From the NCBI GenBank assembly GCA_963728395.1, contig CAVSJJ010000004.1, forward strand, positions 62,001 through 126,000: DNA of 64,000 bases, given 5' to 3'. Shown here one piece after another: positions 16,613 through 25,990 of the stretch. Below the pieces are notes generated by a model. The model did not search any database. It had not been told where the DNA came from and saw only the letters and a list, made by a program, of their open reading frames with translations. Origin of the DNA: CAVSJJ01 sp963728395. Its GTDB lineage: Bacteria; Actinomycetota; Actinomycetes; Actinomycetales; Dermatophilaceae. A program made the position numbers and the translations under genes. Within the stretch, counting starts at the first letter, position 1. Each line of letters begins with the position of its first letter.

Positions 16613-18487
16613 ATGAGCGTCGATGTGCCCCGGGCCGCCGCCCGGTCCCATCGCCTGCTGCTCGGCCTCGTCCTCGGCGGCGCTGCCGCCCTCTACGCCT
16701 GGGGCCTGCCCTCCATCGGCTGGATGAACCAGTACTACGCGGCCGTCGCACAAGCGGGTGCGGCGAGCTGGCGGGCCGCGCTCTTCGCCACCCCCGACCT
16801 CACCGCGATGACGGCGACGGACAAGCCCCCGCTGGCGTTCTGGCCGATGGCGCTCGCCGTCCGCCTCCTCGGGCTGCACCCGTGGAGCGTGGCGTTGCCC
16901 CAGCTCCTCGAGACCCTCGCGACGGCTCTCCTCCTCGCCCTCACCGTGCGACTCGTCGCCGGGCGCTTCGCGGCCCTCGCCGCGGCCCTCGCCTTCGCCT
17001 CGACCCCGGTCGTGCTCGTCCTCGCCCGGTTCGACGACCCCGACACCCTCCTCACCCTCCTGATGACCGCCGCCGCCTACGTCACCGTCCGCGCCGCGCG
17101 GTCCCCCCGCACCGGCTGGCTCGTCCTCCTCGGCGCTCTGCTCGGGGCCGCCTTCCTCACCAAGTGGCTCGTGGCGCTCCTGCCGGTGCCGGCCCTGGCC
17201 GCCGTGCTGCTGCGCGGTCGGCTCGCCGGGCGCGGCCCTCGCCGGCCACGCGGGGCGGCCCTCTCCTCTGCCGGTCGGGCGGTCGCCGTCGTCGGCGGCG
17301 TCGCGCTCGTCACCGGCCTCAGCTGGGTGGCCCTCGACGTCCTCACCCCGCCGGCGGGGCGGCCGTTCCCCGACTCACGAACGGGCAGCATCGTCTCGGT
17401 CATCCTCGGCCAGAACGGGCTGCTGCGGCTCGTCGCCGGCGGCCCGGCCCACGCCTCCCCGGTCAAGGGACTGCCCGGCCTCGGCCGGCTCGTCTCGGCC
17501 CCGTTCGCGGGCCAGGTCGGCTGGCTCCTGCCCGCGGCCGTCGTCGTTCTCGCCGCCGCGGTCGTCGGCGCGCTGCGGCGCCGGCCTGGCCCGCTCGGGG
17601 ACGGTGAGCTCCTCTTCGGCGGCTGGCTCGGCGTCACCGCCCTCGTCTTCAGCACGATGGGCGGGGCGATGCACCCCTACTACACCGACCTCCTGGCCCC
17701 GGCGGTCGCCGGGCTCGCCGGGATCGGGGCGGCACAGGTCCGGGTCCTGCTGCGGCGGCCGGGCTGGGCGGCGCCCCTCGGTCTGGCCGCGGTGACCCTC
17801 GGCCTGGCCGGCTACGCGGCGTGGGTGCTGGGGACCTACCCCTCACTGGCCGGCTGGCGCCCGGCCGTCCTCCTGGCCGGCGGGCTGGCCGCAGCGGGAG
17901 TCCTCGCCGGTGGGGCCGTAGCGAACGCTGCGGCGGTCGGGGCGCCGCTGCGGGCGGCGAGCGCCGCCGCCATGGCCGTCGCGCTGCTCCTCGGCCCGGT
18001 CGTCTTCGCGGCCTCGACCCTGCGCCATCAGGTCCGCGGCGCCGACCCGCTCGCCGGGCCCGTCGAGTCCGGTTCGGGCCATGTGCCCTACTCCCCCGCC
18101 CTCCTCTCCTTCCTCCGTCGCGCCCGGCCGGCCGCCTCCGGCTGGGCCGCAGCGGTCGTCACCGCCACGCCGGCGAGCGAGCTGCAGCTGCAGCTCGGGC
18201 GGCCGGTGCTGGCCCTCGGCGGCTTCACCGGCCAGGCGGGCTTCCCCACGACCGCGCAGCTGAGCCGGTTCGTCACCTCCGGACGGTTGCGCTACGTCGT
18301 CCTCGCCGGGCCGTACGACCGGTGGAGCGGCACGGGGACCCCACCGGGCATGGTCGGCACGGCGGCCGGCGCCGCGATGGCCTGGGCCGGCGCCCACGGT
18401 TGCCGGGTGCTCGTGCCCGGGGCGCGGTATGCCGTCCTCGATCTCGGGCCCGCCTCCCCCTGTACCGCGGCGGTTACTCACCGGTAG
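16613..18487 (+). CDS. GT39-type membrane glycosyltransferase (PMT/ArnT-like)
   Basis: 624 aa, with about a dozen hydrophobic segments. The first loop contains WMNQYYAAVAQAG and the second TATDKPPLAFW, the signature of actinobacterial ArnT/PMT-like enzymes that transfer a sugar from a polyprenyl-phosphate donor to an extracytoplasmic acceptor. The C-terminal part after the last membrane segments is a predicted outer-face domain (about 480-620). Neither donor nor acceptor can be told from sequence. It begins 81 bases after mce behind a stem-loop and is probably its own transcript. Confidence 0.8.
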   Translation: MSVDVPRAAARSHRLLLGLVLGGAAALYAWGLPSIGWMNQYYAAVAQAGAASWRAALFATPDLTAMTATDKPPLAFWPMALAVRLLGLHPWSVALPQLLETLATALLLALTVRLVAGRFAALAAALAFASTPVVLVLARFDDPDTLLTLLMTAAAYVTVRAARSPRTGWLVLLGALLGAAFLTKWLVALLPVPALAAVLLRGRLAGRGPRRPRGAALSSAGRAVAVVGGVALVTGLSWVALDVLTPPAGRPFPDSRTGSIVSVILGQNGLLRLVAGGPAHASPVKGLPGLGRLVSAPFAGQVGWLLPAAVVVLAAAVVGALRRRPGPLGDGELLFGGWLGVTALVFSTMGGAMHPYYTDLLAPAVAGLAGIGAAQVRVLLRRPGWAAPLGLAAVTLGLAGYAAWVLGTYPSLAGWRPAVLLAGGLAAAGVLAGGAVANAAAVGAPLRAASAAAMAVALLLGPVVFAASTLRHQVRGADPLAGPVESGSGHVPYSPALLSFLRRARPAASGWAAAVVTATPASELQLQLGRPVLALGGFTGQAGFPTTAQLSRFVTSGRLRYVVLAGPYDRWSGTGTPPGMVGTAAGAAMAWAGAHGCRVLVPGARYAVLDLGPASPCTAAVTHR

Positions 18488-18620
18488 GGTCGGCGGCGTC
18501 GACAGCGACGCCTCGCGTCGGCCCAGCCTCGCCAGCGGGTCCGGGTCAGGTTAGGTTGGCAACGACCCACCAGATCAGCACGACCCGAACGACCGGCCGG
18601 CCCGGCCAGGAGGCAGTCCC

Positions 18621-19958
18621 ATGGAGCAGATCCGCGCGGCGATCATGTCCGGCGACCGGAACCAGGAGACCTACGAGGGCCTCGAGATCCCCGAGTCCTA
18701 CCGCGCCGCCACGGTGCACAAGGACGAGGTCGACATGTTCGCCGACCTGCCCTCCCGCGAGAAGGACCCGCGCCGCTCCCTCCACATCGACGACGTGCCC
18801 GTCCCGGAGCTCGCCCCCGGCGAGGCGCTCGTCGCCGTCATGGCGAGCGCGATCAACTACAACACGGTGTGGACCTCGATCTTCGAGCCGATGCCGACCT
18901 TCTCCTTCCTCGAGCGCTACGGCCGGACCTCGCCGTACGCCAAACGCCACGACCTGCCCTACCACATCGTCGGCTCGGACCTCGCCGGCGTCGTGCTCCG
19001 CACCGGTCCGGGCGTGCACCTGTGGAAGCCGGGCCAGGAGGTCGTGGCGCACTGCCTGTCCGTCGAGCTGGAGAACCACGACGGCCACAACGACACGATG
19101 CTCGACCCGGAGCAGCGCATCTGGGGCTTCGAGACCAACTTCGGCGGCCTCGCCGAGCTCGCGATCGTCAAGGCCAACCAGCTCATGCCCAAGCCGGACC
19201 ACCTCACCTGGGAGGAGGCGGCCGCCCCCGGCCTGGTCAACTCCACGGCATACCGGCAGCTCATCTCCAGGAACGGCGCGGCGATGAAGCTCGGCGACCG
19301 CGTCCTCATCTGGGGCGCATCGGGCGGACTCGGCTCCTACGCCACCCAGATGGCCCTCGCGGGCGGCGCGACGCCGGTCTGTGTCGTCTCCAGTCCCGAG
19401 AAGGCGGAGATCTGCCGCTCGATGGGCGCCGACCTGGTCATCGACCGCAACGCCGAGGGCTACCGGTTCTGGAGGGACGACAACACCCAGGACCAGAAGG
19501 AGTGGCGCCGCTTCGGCGCCGACATCCGCGAGCTGACCGGAGGGTCGGACGTCGACATCGTCTTCGAGCACCCCGGGCGGGAGACGTTCGGGGCGAGCGT
19601 GTTCGTCACCCGCAAGGGCGGCACGATCGTCACCTGCGCCTCGACGAGCGGCTACCTCCACGAGTACGACAACCGGTACCTGTGGATGAACCTCAAACGG
19701 ATCATCGGCTCCCACTTCGCGAACTACCGGGAGGCCTGGGAGGCCAACTCGCTCATCAGGCGCGGACTCATCCACCCGACGCTGTCCAGGACCTATCCGC
19801 TCGAGGAGGTGGGGCAGGCCGCGCTCGAGGTGCACCACAACACGCACCAGGGCAAGGTCGGCGTGCTCGCCCTCGCCCCCGAGAAGGGCCTCGGGGTGAC
19901 CGACGAGGAGAAGCGGGCGACGTTCGAGAGCGCCATCAACCGCTTCCAAGACGCCTGA
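18621..19958 (+). CDS. ccrA: Crotonyl-CoA carboxylase/reductase
   Basis: 445 aa, the usual length. A medium-chain reductase that reduces and carboxylates crotonyl-CoA to ethylmalonyl-CoA with NADPH and CO2; it is the hallmark enzyme of the ethylmalonyl-CoA pathway. Visible signatures: SAINYNTVWTSIFEP, the insertion GRTSPYAKRHDLPYH (in part), the NADPH loop WGASGGLGSYATQ and the C-terminal EKRATFESAINRF. AGGAGG lies seven bases before the ATG. Ethylmalonyl-CoA mutase at 51829-53916 is the downstream enzyme. Confidence 0.95.
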   Translation: MEQIRAAIMSGDRNQETYEGLEIPESYRAATVHKDEVDMFADLPSREKDPRRSLHIDDVPVPELAPGEALVAVMASAINYNTVWTSIFEPMPTFSFLERYGRTSPYAKRHDLPYHIVGSDLAGVVLRTGPGVHLWKPGQEVVAHCLSVELENHDGHNDTMLDPEQRIWGFETNFGGLAELAIVKANQLMPKPDHLTWEEAAAPGLVNSTAYRQLISRNGAAMKLGDRVLIWGASGGLGSYATQMALAGGATPVCVVSSPEKAEICRSMGADLVIDRNAEGYRFWRDDNTQDQKEWRRFGADIRELTGGSDVDIVFEHPGRETFGASVFVTRKGGTIVTCASTSGYLHEYDNRYLWMNLKRIIGSHFANYREAWEANSLIRRGLIHPTLSRTYPLEEVGQAALEVHHNTHQGKVGVLALAPEKGLGVTDEEKRATFESAINRFQDA

Positions 19959-19961
19959 GCG

Positions 19962-20001
19962 CCGGGGCGATGGCGGCGCCTGGGCGCCGCCATCGCCCCG
20001 G
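19962..20001 (+). terminator. Perfect hairpin after ccrA
   Basis: Arms of 19 bases (19962-19980 and 19983-20001) are exact complements, separated by two bases; the folded loop must open a few pairs. It starts three bases after the ccrA stop codon and is a strong terminator candidate. Confidence 0.75.
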
Positions 20002-20010
20002 GCCGTTAGG

Positions 20011-21216
20011 GTGCCAGTCGTGAGGCTGTCGACACCCCTGGGCCCCGTGGGGCGCTGGGCCGAGTACCGACGCCGGCAGCGAGAGGTGCTGCGCGGCGCC
20101 ACGGGAGCGCACCACGAGTCCGACCCGCCGGCGCCGGAGCCGACGCCCGCTCCGGCATTCGGGGTCGCCGGGGTGCCGCTCAGCCGGCACTCGCCGTTCT
20201 ACCTCGGCTTCTACGGCGCCCTCGGCGCCCTCGTGGCGATCGGGTTGTGGACCGCCCTCGGCCAGCTCACGACGGTCCTGACGATCCTCCTGATCTCCTT
20301 CTTCCTCACCCTCGCGCTCAACCCGATCGTCGAGGCGCTGACGGCCCGCGGCCTGCGGCGCGGGCTGGCCGTCCTCGTCGTGTTCATCGGCGCAACGGTC
20401 GTCTTCGTCCTGCTCGGGATGCTCGTCATCCCCCCGGTCGTCACCCAGGGCACCGACCTCGCCGGTCAGGTGCCGGGGTACGTCCAGCACGTCCTCGACT
20501 CCGGCTGGGTGCGCAGGCTCGACAGGAACTACCACGTCGTCGACAAGATCCAGCAGGAGCTGACGAACAAGGCGACCGACCAGACCTTCATCTCGCAGGT
20601 CCTCGGCGGGATCTTCGGTGTCGGCCGGGTCGTCCTCAACGGCGTCTTCCAGGCCTTCACGATCCTCGTGCTCACCCTGTACTTCCTCGGCTCCCTGCCC
20701 CGGATGAAGCGGGCGGCGTATGCCGTCGTCCCGGCCAGCCGTCGCGAGCGCGTCGAGTCGCTGTCCGAGGCGATCATGCGCCGCACCGGTTCCTACGCCG
20801 TGGGGCAGGTCGCGGTCGCCTCGGTCAACGGGTTCATGTCGTGGGTGATGATGATGATCGTCGGCATCCCCTACGCCGCCGTCCTCGCCGTCGCGGTCGG
20901 CTTCCTCGGCCTCGTCCCCATGGTCGGGGCGACCCTCGGTGCGATCGTCGTGGCCACCGTCGCCTTCTTCGACGACCCGACCAAGGCGATCATCGCCATC
21001 GTCTACTACATCGTCTACCAGCAGGTCGAGAACTACGTCGTCATGCCTCGGATCATGTCGAGCACCATCGCCGTCCCGGGAGCGGTGACGGTCGTCGCGG
21101 CCCTCACCGGTGGCACGCTGCTCGGAGTGCTCGGCGCCCTCATCGCCATCCCGGTCGCGGCCGGCCTGCTCCTGCTCTACGACGAGGTGCTGCTGCCACG
21201 CCAGGAGCGCGCCTAG
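20011..21216 (+). CDS. AI-2E-family membrane permease
   Basis: About 401 aa from GTG at 20011 (a second GTG at 20020 is possible). After a charged, proline-rich cytoplasmic head of about 65 residues there are seven or eight hydrophobic segments. The family signatures are present: FFLTLALNPIVEAL, the soluble loop, and VGFLGLVPMVGATLGA followed by YYIVYQQVENYVVMPRIM. Members export diverse small molecules or act as antiporters; the AI-2 name is historical. It sits directly after the ccrA terminator. Confidence 0.88.
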   Translation: MPVVRLSTPLGPVGRWAEYRRRQREVLRGATGAHHESDPPAPEPTPAPAFGVAGVPLSRHSPFYLGFYGALGALVAIGLWTALGQLTTVLTILLISFFLTLALNPIVEALTARGLRRGLAVLVVFIGATVVFVLLGMLVIPPVVTQGTDLAGQVPGYVQHVLDSGWVRRLDRNYHVVDKIQQELTNKATDQTFISQVLGGIFGVGRVVLNGVFQAFTILVLTLYFLGSLPRMKRAAYAVVPASRRERVESLSEAIMRRTGSYAVGQVAVASVNGFMSWVMMMIVGIPYAAVLAVAVGFLGLVPMVGATLGAIVVATVAFFDDPTKAIIAIVYYIVYQQVENYVVMPRIMSSTIAVPGAVTVVAALTGGTLLGVLGALIAIPVAAGLLLLYDEVLLPRQERA

Positions 21217-21237
21217 CGTCGGCGGCCGGTGCCGGGG

Positions 21238-21537
21238 TCAGCGGACCGCGCCCCCGGGGCGGCGCCGCTCCCGTGCGGACCAGCACCCGGTGTGCCAGTG
21301 CCGCCGGTCCGCGAGCCCGCCCGCCCCGTCGGCCGGCCACGCGACGACGTGTGGGGTCCCGGGGACGATGTCCTGCTGGCAGCCGGGGCAGAGGTAGGCC
21401 CGCGTCGAAGAGGCCCCGGAGATCCGGCGCACGCTCCACAGCCGGCCCAGATAGCGCTCCTCGCTCGGCACCGTCCCGGCCAGCCGGCCGAGGTCGAGCG
21501 GGGCGTCGTCACGACGACGGCGGTTCGCGCGAGGCAT
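21238..21537 (-). CDS. Small zinc-ribbon-like conserved actinobacterial protein
   Basis: 99 aa from MPRANRRRRDD. A basic head is followed by a likely metal site: CPGC at the front, then RRHWHTGCW, giving Cys-x2-Cys and His-x-His-x2-Cys as candidate ligands. Proteins of this shape are widespread in high-GC Gram-positives, often with the uninformative label ATP/GTP-binding protein. I see no P-loop. It converges with the AI-2E permease gene. Function unknown. Confidence 0.7.
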   Translation of the reverse strand: MPRANRRRRDDAPLDLGRLAGTVPSEERYLGRLWSVRRISGASSTRAYLCPGCQQDIVPGTPHVVAWPADGAGGLADRRHWHTGCWSARERRRPGGAVR

Positions 21538-21582
21538 GGCGCCATTCTCCCAGGCGGCCGGCGGCCGCGGCCCAGGGGTGGG

Positions 21583-21618
21583 GATCGGTCCCTTCCGGGC
21601 CCCGCGAAGGGACCGATC
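21583..21618 (-). terminator. Inverted repeat A of a three-hairpin intergenic array
   Basis: Perfect 13-base arms (21583-21595 and 21606-21618) with a 10-base loop. It lies between the DMGDH-like gene (stop at 21810) and the zinc-ribbon gene, both leftward. It is a terminator or processing hairpin. Confidence 0.55.
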
Positions 21619-21660
21619 GCCAGCCATCGGCGCGGCGGACCGCGGAGCGCGGGCACGGGA

Positions 21661-21699
21661 AGGGCGAGCGTGCCGCCCCTGAACCAGCACGCTCGCCCT
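21661..21699 (-). terminator. Inverted repeat B of a three-hairpin intergenic array
   Basis: Perfect 13-base arms (21661-21673 and 21687-21699) around a 13-base loop. It is likely a terminator for the DMGDH-like gene transcribed from the right. Confidence 0.6.
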
Positions 21700-21706
21700 C
21701 CACTGC

Positions 21707-21727
21707 AACGCGTCCCCTGCACGCGTT
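21707..21727 (-). repeat. Inverted repeat C of a three-hairpin intergenic array
   Basis: Arms AACGCGT (21707-21713) and ACGCGTT (21721-21727) with a seven-base loop, the first of the three that the DMGDH-like transcript would meet. It could be part of a terminator cluster or an operator. Confidence 0.4.
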
Positions 21728-21809
21728 CATCCCTCCAGACGCCGGCGACGGTCGGAAGGTTGCCTCGACTCTCTCCCGTCTTCCGCAGGCCGCGATGGGC
21801 GGGCCCGGC

Positions 21810-24278
21810 TCAGCCGGTGACCCGGGCGCTGGTCGGGTCGTACAGCGGACGCAGCGAGAGGGTGGCCGCCACCGGGCGGCCCGCGACGTCCACGGTCCAG
21901 GTGCCCGCGTCGAGCCAGTCGCGGGTGACCGGTTCGTCGCCCTCGACCATCGCGAGGCCGACCGCTCCCCCGAGGGTCCAGCCGTAGGAGCCGGCCCGTA
22001 CCTCGCCGACGGCCACCCCGTCTCGCAGCACTGGCTCACCATGATGGAGCAGGGGCTCGGGGTCGGTCAGGAGCACCTGGACGAGGCGACGATGGGGCAC
22101 CCCGAGGTCGCGACGCGCCAGGAGCGCCTCGCGACCCACGAAGCCGCCCGGCTTGTCCAGCGCCACGGCGAAGCCGAGGCCGACCTCGAACGGGCAGTCG
22201 GTGTTGTCGATGTCGTGCCCGAAGTCGCGGTAACCCTTCTCGAGCCGCAGGCTGGACAGGGCCCTGAGGCCGACGTGGGCCAACTCCATCGACGCCCCCA
22301 CCTCGGTCAGCCGCTCATAGACATGGCCGGCCATCTCGGCGGGGACGTACAGCTCGTAGCCCAGCTCGCCGACGTAGGTGATCCGCACGCACAGCACCCG
22401 CGCGAACCCCACGTCCACCCACCGTGCGGTCCGGAACGGGAAGGCCTGCGTGGACAGGTCGGCAGCGGACACCCTCGAGAGCAGCTCGCGCGATCGGGGC
22501 CCCTGGAGGTTCAGCTGGGCGAAGGAGCCGGTCACGTCCCGAACCGTCACGTCGGCCTCGGCGCCCGCCCGCCGCAGGAGGGCGAGCGCGCGTCCGTGGG
22601 CGGTGTCGGACGCGACGACGAGGAAGTGCTCCCCGGCGAGGCGGGTCACGGTGACGTCGGCCTCGATCCGCCCGTCGACGTCGAGCCACTGGGTGTAGGT
22701 GATCCGTCCCGCCTCCCCGGCCACGGCGCCCGCCGACATCCGGTCCAGGACCACGGCGGCGTCCGGCCCCTCCACCTCGAACTTCGCCATGAACGACATG
22801 TCGATGAGCCCGACGCCCGCACGGACGGCACGGTGCTCGGCCGCCCACTGCTCGAACCACGCCGCCCGGCCCCACGCCGGCTCGGCCCGCGGCGTCGCAC
22901 CGGCCCCGGCATACCAGTCCGGGCTCTCCCAGCCGCTGACGTCCCGGAACAACGCCCCCTGGGCGGCCAACCGGTCGTGGACGGGCGAGCGGCGGATGCC
23001 GCGGACCCGGCTCAGCTGGGCACCGGGCGTGTGCGCGGCATAGACGGTCCCGAGGATCTCGCTCGTCCGGGCCGCCCGGTAGGCGGGGGTCAGCTGGTGG
23101 TCGTGGAAGCGGTCGAGCGAGATGGCCGTGACGTCGACGTCCGGGGCTCCGGTGCTCACCCACTGCGCCATGACCCGTCCCAGCCCGCCGCTGGAGAGGA
23201 TGCCGACCGAGTTCATCCCGGCGGCGACGAAGTAGCCGTGGATGCCGGGCGCCTCGCCCACCGCGGGCTGGAGGTCCGGGGTGAAGGACTCGGGCCCGCA
23301 GAAGAACGTTCGGATGCCGGCCTCGAGGGTGACCGGGACCCGGGACATCGCCTTCTCGAGGAACGGTCCCATCCGCTCCCAGTCCGGCGGCAGGGTCCCG
23401 AACGAGAAGTCGCTCGGGATGCCGTCGACCCGCCACGCGGCGGCGTCGGGCTCGAAGAGGCCGACCATCATCCCGCCGCCCTCCTCGCGGTAGTAGCCAT
23501 AGCAGGAGGGGTCCTCGAAGACCGGCGCGTCGGGGCTGAGCCCCTCGATCGCCTCGGTGATGAGGTAGTAGTGCTCGGCGGCCTGGTTGGGGATGACGAC
23601 GCCGTTGCGCTCCCCCAGCTCTCGGGCCCACATCCCGGCGCAGTTGAGGACCACCTCGCACTCGACGTCACCGGCGTCGGTGCGCACCCCGCTGACCCGC
23701 TCGAGCCGGCCGACGGCCCGGGTGAGTACCTCACCGACAGCGACCCCCTCGATGACCCGGACACCGAGGTTCTTCGCCCCCTTGGCGAACGCCATCGTCA
23801 GGTCGACGGGGTTGACCCGCCCGTCCCCCGGGACGTGGAAGCCGGCGAGCAGGTCCTCGGTCCGGGCCAGGGGAAACAGCTCGGCCATCTCCCGTGGACC
23901 GATCTCGTCCACCTCAAGGCCGTGCCGGCGCTGGAAGGCGGCGACCCGGCGGTACTCCTCGAGGCGCTGCTCGTCGGCCGCCGCCTCGATGAGCCCGACC
24001 GGTCGGAAGCCGGTGGCGACCGACGTCTCGGCCTCGAGCCGGGCAAAGAGGTCCCGGCTGTACAGGCGCATCTCGGTCGAGGTCTGCGAGAACGACCCGA
24101 AGCACGTCATCAGCCCCGCCGCGTGCCAGGTCGTCCCGGACGTCAGCCGGTCCCGCTCGAGAAGGAGGACGTCTCTCTCGCCGAGGTGGGCGAGGTGATA
24201 GGCGATGGAGGCCCCGATCACCCCACCTCCGACGATGACGATCCGGGCGCGGGCGGGCAGCGTGGGGGTGCGGGTCAC
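21810..24278 (-). CDS. Dimethylglycine dehydrogenase-like FAD oxidoreductase with GcvT folate domain
   Basis: 822 aa from GTG at 24278. Residues 1-385 or so form a DAO-type FAD domain (IVIVGGGVIGASIAYHL; the covalent-flavin region SGTTWHAAGL with its histidine). The middle is the FAO_M domain, and from about residue 430 a GcvT-type aminomethyltransferase domain follows (ITYTQWLDVDGRIEADVTV, VGELGYELYVP, RLEKGYRDFGHD). Enzymes of this architecture oxidatively demethylate dimethylglycine or sarcosine and pass the methylene group to tetrahydrofolate. Exact substrate is not decided. Divergent from the tyrosine phenol-lyase gene. Confidence 0.85.
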   Translation of the reverse strand: MTRTPTLPARARIVIVGGGVIGASIAYHLAHLGERDVLLLERDRLTSGTTWHAAGLMTCFGSFSQTSTEMRLYSRDLFARLEAETSVATGFRPVGLIEAAADEQRLEEYRRVAAFQRRHGLEVDEIGPREMAELFPLARTEDLLAGFHVPGDGRVNPVDLTMAFAKGAKNLGVRVIEGVAVGEVLTRAVGRLERVSGVRTDAGDVECEVVLNCAGMWARELGERNGVVIPNQAAEHYYLITEAIEGLSPDAPVFEDPSCYGYYREEGGGMMVGLFEPDAAAWRVDGIPSDFSFGTLPPDWERMGPFLEKAMSRVPVTLEAGIRTFFCGPESFTPDLQPAVGEAPGIHGYFVAAGMNSVGILSSGGLGRVMAQWVSTGAPDVDVTAISLDRFHDHQLTPAYRAARTSEILGTVYAAHTPGAQLSRVRGIRRSPVHDRLAAQGALFRDVSGWESPDWYAGAGATPRAEPAWGRAAWFEQWAAEHRAVRAGVGLIDMSFMAKFEVEGPDAAVVLDRMSAGAVAGEAGRITYTQWLDVDGRIEADVTVTRLAGEHFLVVASDTAHGRALALLRRAGAEADVTVRDVTGSFAQLNLQGPRSRELLSRVSAADLSTQAFPFRTARWVDVGFARVLCVRITYVGELGYELYVPAEMAGHVYERLTEVGASMELAHVGLRALSSLRLEKGYRDFGHDIDNTDCPFEVGLGFAVALDKPGGFVGREALLARRDLGVPHRRLVQVLLTDPEPLLHHGEPVLRDGVAVGEVRAGSYGWTLGGAVGLAMVEGDEPVTRDWLDAGTWTVDVAGRPVAATLSLRPLYDPTSARVTG

Positions 24279-24515
24279 GAGGCACACGCTACGCGGCGGC
24301 GCCCCCCGGAGACGGACACCGGGCCGTGTCAGCCGAGTGCGTCCGGTGATGCGCATCCTGACCACTGTAAAGGCGCCTACGATGGACATATTGAGCACTT
24401 GTCGCAGCATCGTCGCGTCGACTTGTGCATCGGTCCCGCGATCGGCACGCTGTCGGTGCACCCCTCCCGGCGGCCGACCCCGGCGCCGCCGGCCACGACA
24501 GCACAGGAGCCACCG
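24279..24515. promoter_or_regulatory. Divergent promoter region of the DMGDH-like and tpl genes
   Basis: 237 bases. The AT-richest stretch (24363-24405, with ctgtaaaggc and gacatattgagc) is the likely shared promoter zone. AGGAG at about 24505 is the ribosome site of the downstream gene. I could not assign -35/-10 boxes with confidence. Confidence 0.35.
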
Positions 24516-25943
24516 ATGCGCACCGCCGAGCCGTACCGGATCAAGATGGTCGAGCCGCTCGCCGTCACCACCCGCGCCGAGCGCCAGGAGGCCATCGAGG
24601 CCGCCGGCTACAACACCTTCCTCCTCCCGAGCAGGGTATGCCCGATCGACCTGCTCACCGACTCCGGCACCTCGGCGATGAGCGACCGGCAGTGGTCGGC
24701 GCTCATGCTCGGCGACGAGGCGTATGCCGGTGCCCGCTCCTTCGACAACCTCGTCCGGGCGGTGCAGGAGACCTACGGCTTCCCCTACGTCGTGCCGACC
24801 CACCAGGGGCGCGGCGCCGAGCATCTCATCAGCAAGATCCTCATCCACCCCGGGCAGTACGTGCCGGGCAACATGTACTTCACGACGACCCGCCTGCACC
24901 AGGAGCTCGCGGGCGGGACGTTCGTCGACGTCATCATCGACGAGGCCCACGACCCCACCAGCCTCCACCCGTTCAAGGGCAACGTCGACCTGGCCAAGCT
25001 CGAGCGGCTCATCGACGAGGTCGGGCCCGAGAACATCGCCTACGTCAACGTCGCGGTGACGGTGAACATGGCCGGTGGGCAGCCGGTCTCCATGGCGAAC
25101 CTCCGGGCGGTCCGGGAGGTGTGCGACCGGCACGGGCTGATCCTCTGGTCCGACGCGACGCGCCTCGCCGAGAACGCCTTCTTCATCCAGGAGCGCGAGG
25201 AGGGCTTCGCCGACCGCTCGTGCGCCTCCATCGTCGTGGAGATGATGTCGCTGTTCGACGGCCTGACGATGTCGGGGAAGAAGGACGCCCTCGTCAACAT
25301 CGGTGGCTTCCTCGCGATGCGCAGCGAGGAGATCCTGCTGCGGGCCCGCGAGCTCGTCGTCGTCTACGAGGGCATGCCGACCTACGGCGGCCTTGCGGGA
25401 CGCGACCTCGAGGCGATGGCCGTCGGCCTGCGCGAGGCGGTCGACGACCACTACCTCGCCAGCCGGATCGGCCAGGTCCGCCACCTCGGCCAGCAGCTCA
25501 TCGACGCGGGGGTCCCCGTGATCCAGCCGATCGGTGGCCACGCCGTCTTCATCGACGCCGCCGCCTTCCTCCCCCACCTGCGGCAGGACGACCTGCCGGC
25601 CCAGGCGCTCGCCGCCGCCCTCTTCGTCGAGTCGGGGGTCCGGGCGATGGAGCGCGGGATCGTCTCGGCCGGACGCACGCCGGAGGGCGAGAACCGTCAC
25701 CCCAAGCTCGAGCTGGTCCGGCTGACCATCCCGCGCCGGGTCTACACGGACCGGCACATGGACGTCGTCGCCGATGCGGTCATCGAGCTGTGGAACCGGC
25801 GCGAGTCGATCACCGGCCTGCGGTTCGTCTACGAGTCGCCGACCCTGCGCTTCTTCACCTCACGGTTCGAGCCGCTCCCGGCCCGGGTGGGTCAGGCGGA
25901 GGTGGACGTCCCGGCGGGCGAGCCCGCGCTCGCCGGCTCCTAG
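24516..25943 (+). CDS. tpl: Tyrosine phenol-lyase (beta-tyrosinase)
   Basis: 475 aa, a PLP enzyme of the tryptophanase/tyrosine phenol-lyase family. PLP lysine in TMSGKKDALVNIGGF; also VPTHQGRGAEHL and WSDATRLAENAFF. Three positions that separate the two activities read as phenol-lyase: Thr in YFTTTRLHQE (tryptophanase has Asp), Arg in RAMERG (Ile in tryptophanase), and Phe in LRFFTSRF (His in tryptophanase). Predicted reaction: tyrosine to phenol, pyruvate and ammonia. Followed by a perfect terminator hairpin. Confidence 0.88.
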   Translation: MRTAEPYRIKMVEPLAVTTRAERQEAIEAAGYNTFLLPSRVCPIDLLTDSGTSAMSDRQWSALMLGDEAYAGARSFDNLVRAVQETYGFPYVVPTHQGRGAEHLISKILIHPGQYVPGNMYFTTTRLHQELAGGTFVDVIIDEAHDPTSLHPFKGNVDLAKLERLIDEVGPENIAYVNVAVTVNMAGGQPVSMANLRAVREVCDRHGLILWSDATRLAENAFFIQEREEGFADRSCASIVVEMMSLFDGLTMSGKKDALVNIGGFLAMRSEEILLRARELVVVYEGMPTYGGLAGRDLEAMAVGLREAVDDHYLASRIGQVRHLGQQLIDAGVPVIQPIGGHAVFIDAAAFLPHLRQDDLPAQALAAALFVESGVRAMERGIVSAGRTPEGENRHPKLELVRLTIPRRVYTDRHMDVVADAVIELWNRRESITGLRFVYESPTLRFFTSRFEPLPARVGQAEVDVPAGEPALAGS

Positions 25944-25990
25944 AGCCCTGTCGCCGGGCCGCCGCCGTCCCGGCGGCCCTCCCGAGGGGG

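Noticed and set aside
20247..24515. A very long open frame that reads through the AI-2E gene and the antisense of the DMGDH-like gene before entering tpl
   Set aside because: Only the last 475 codons are tyrosine phenol-lyase. The earlier part is arginine- and glycine-rich shadow translation opposite or out of frame with real genes.
24516..25943. Tryptophanase
   Set aside because: All three residues that discriminate the families match tyrosine phenol-lyase.
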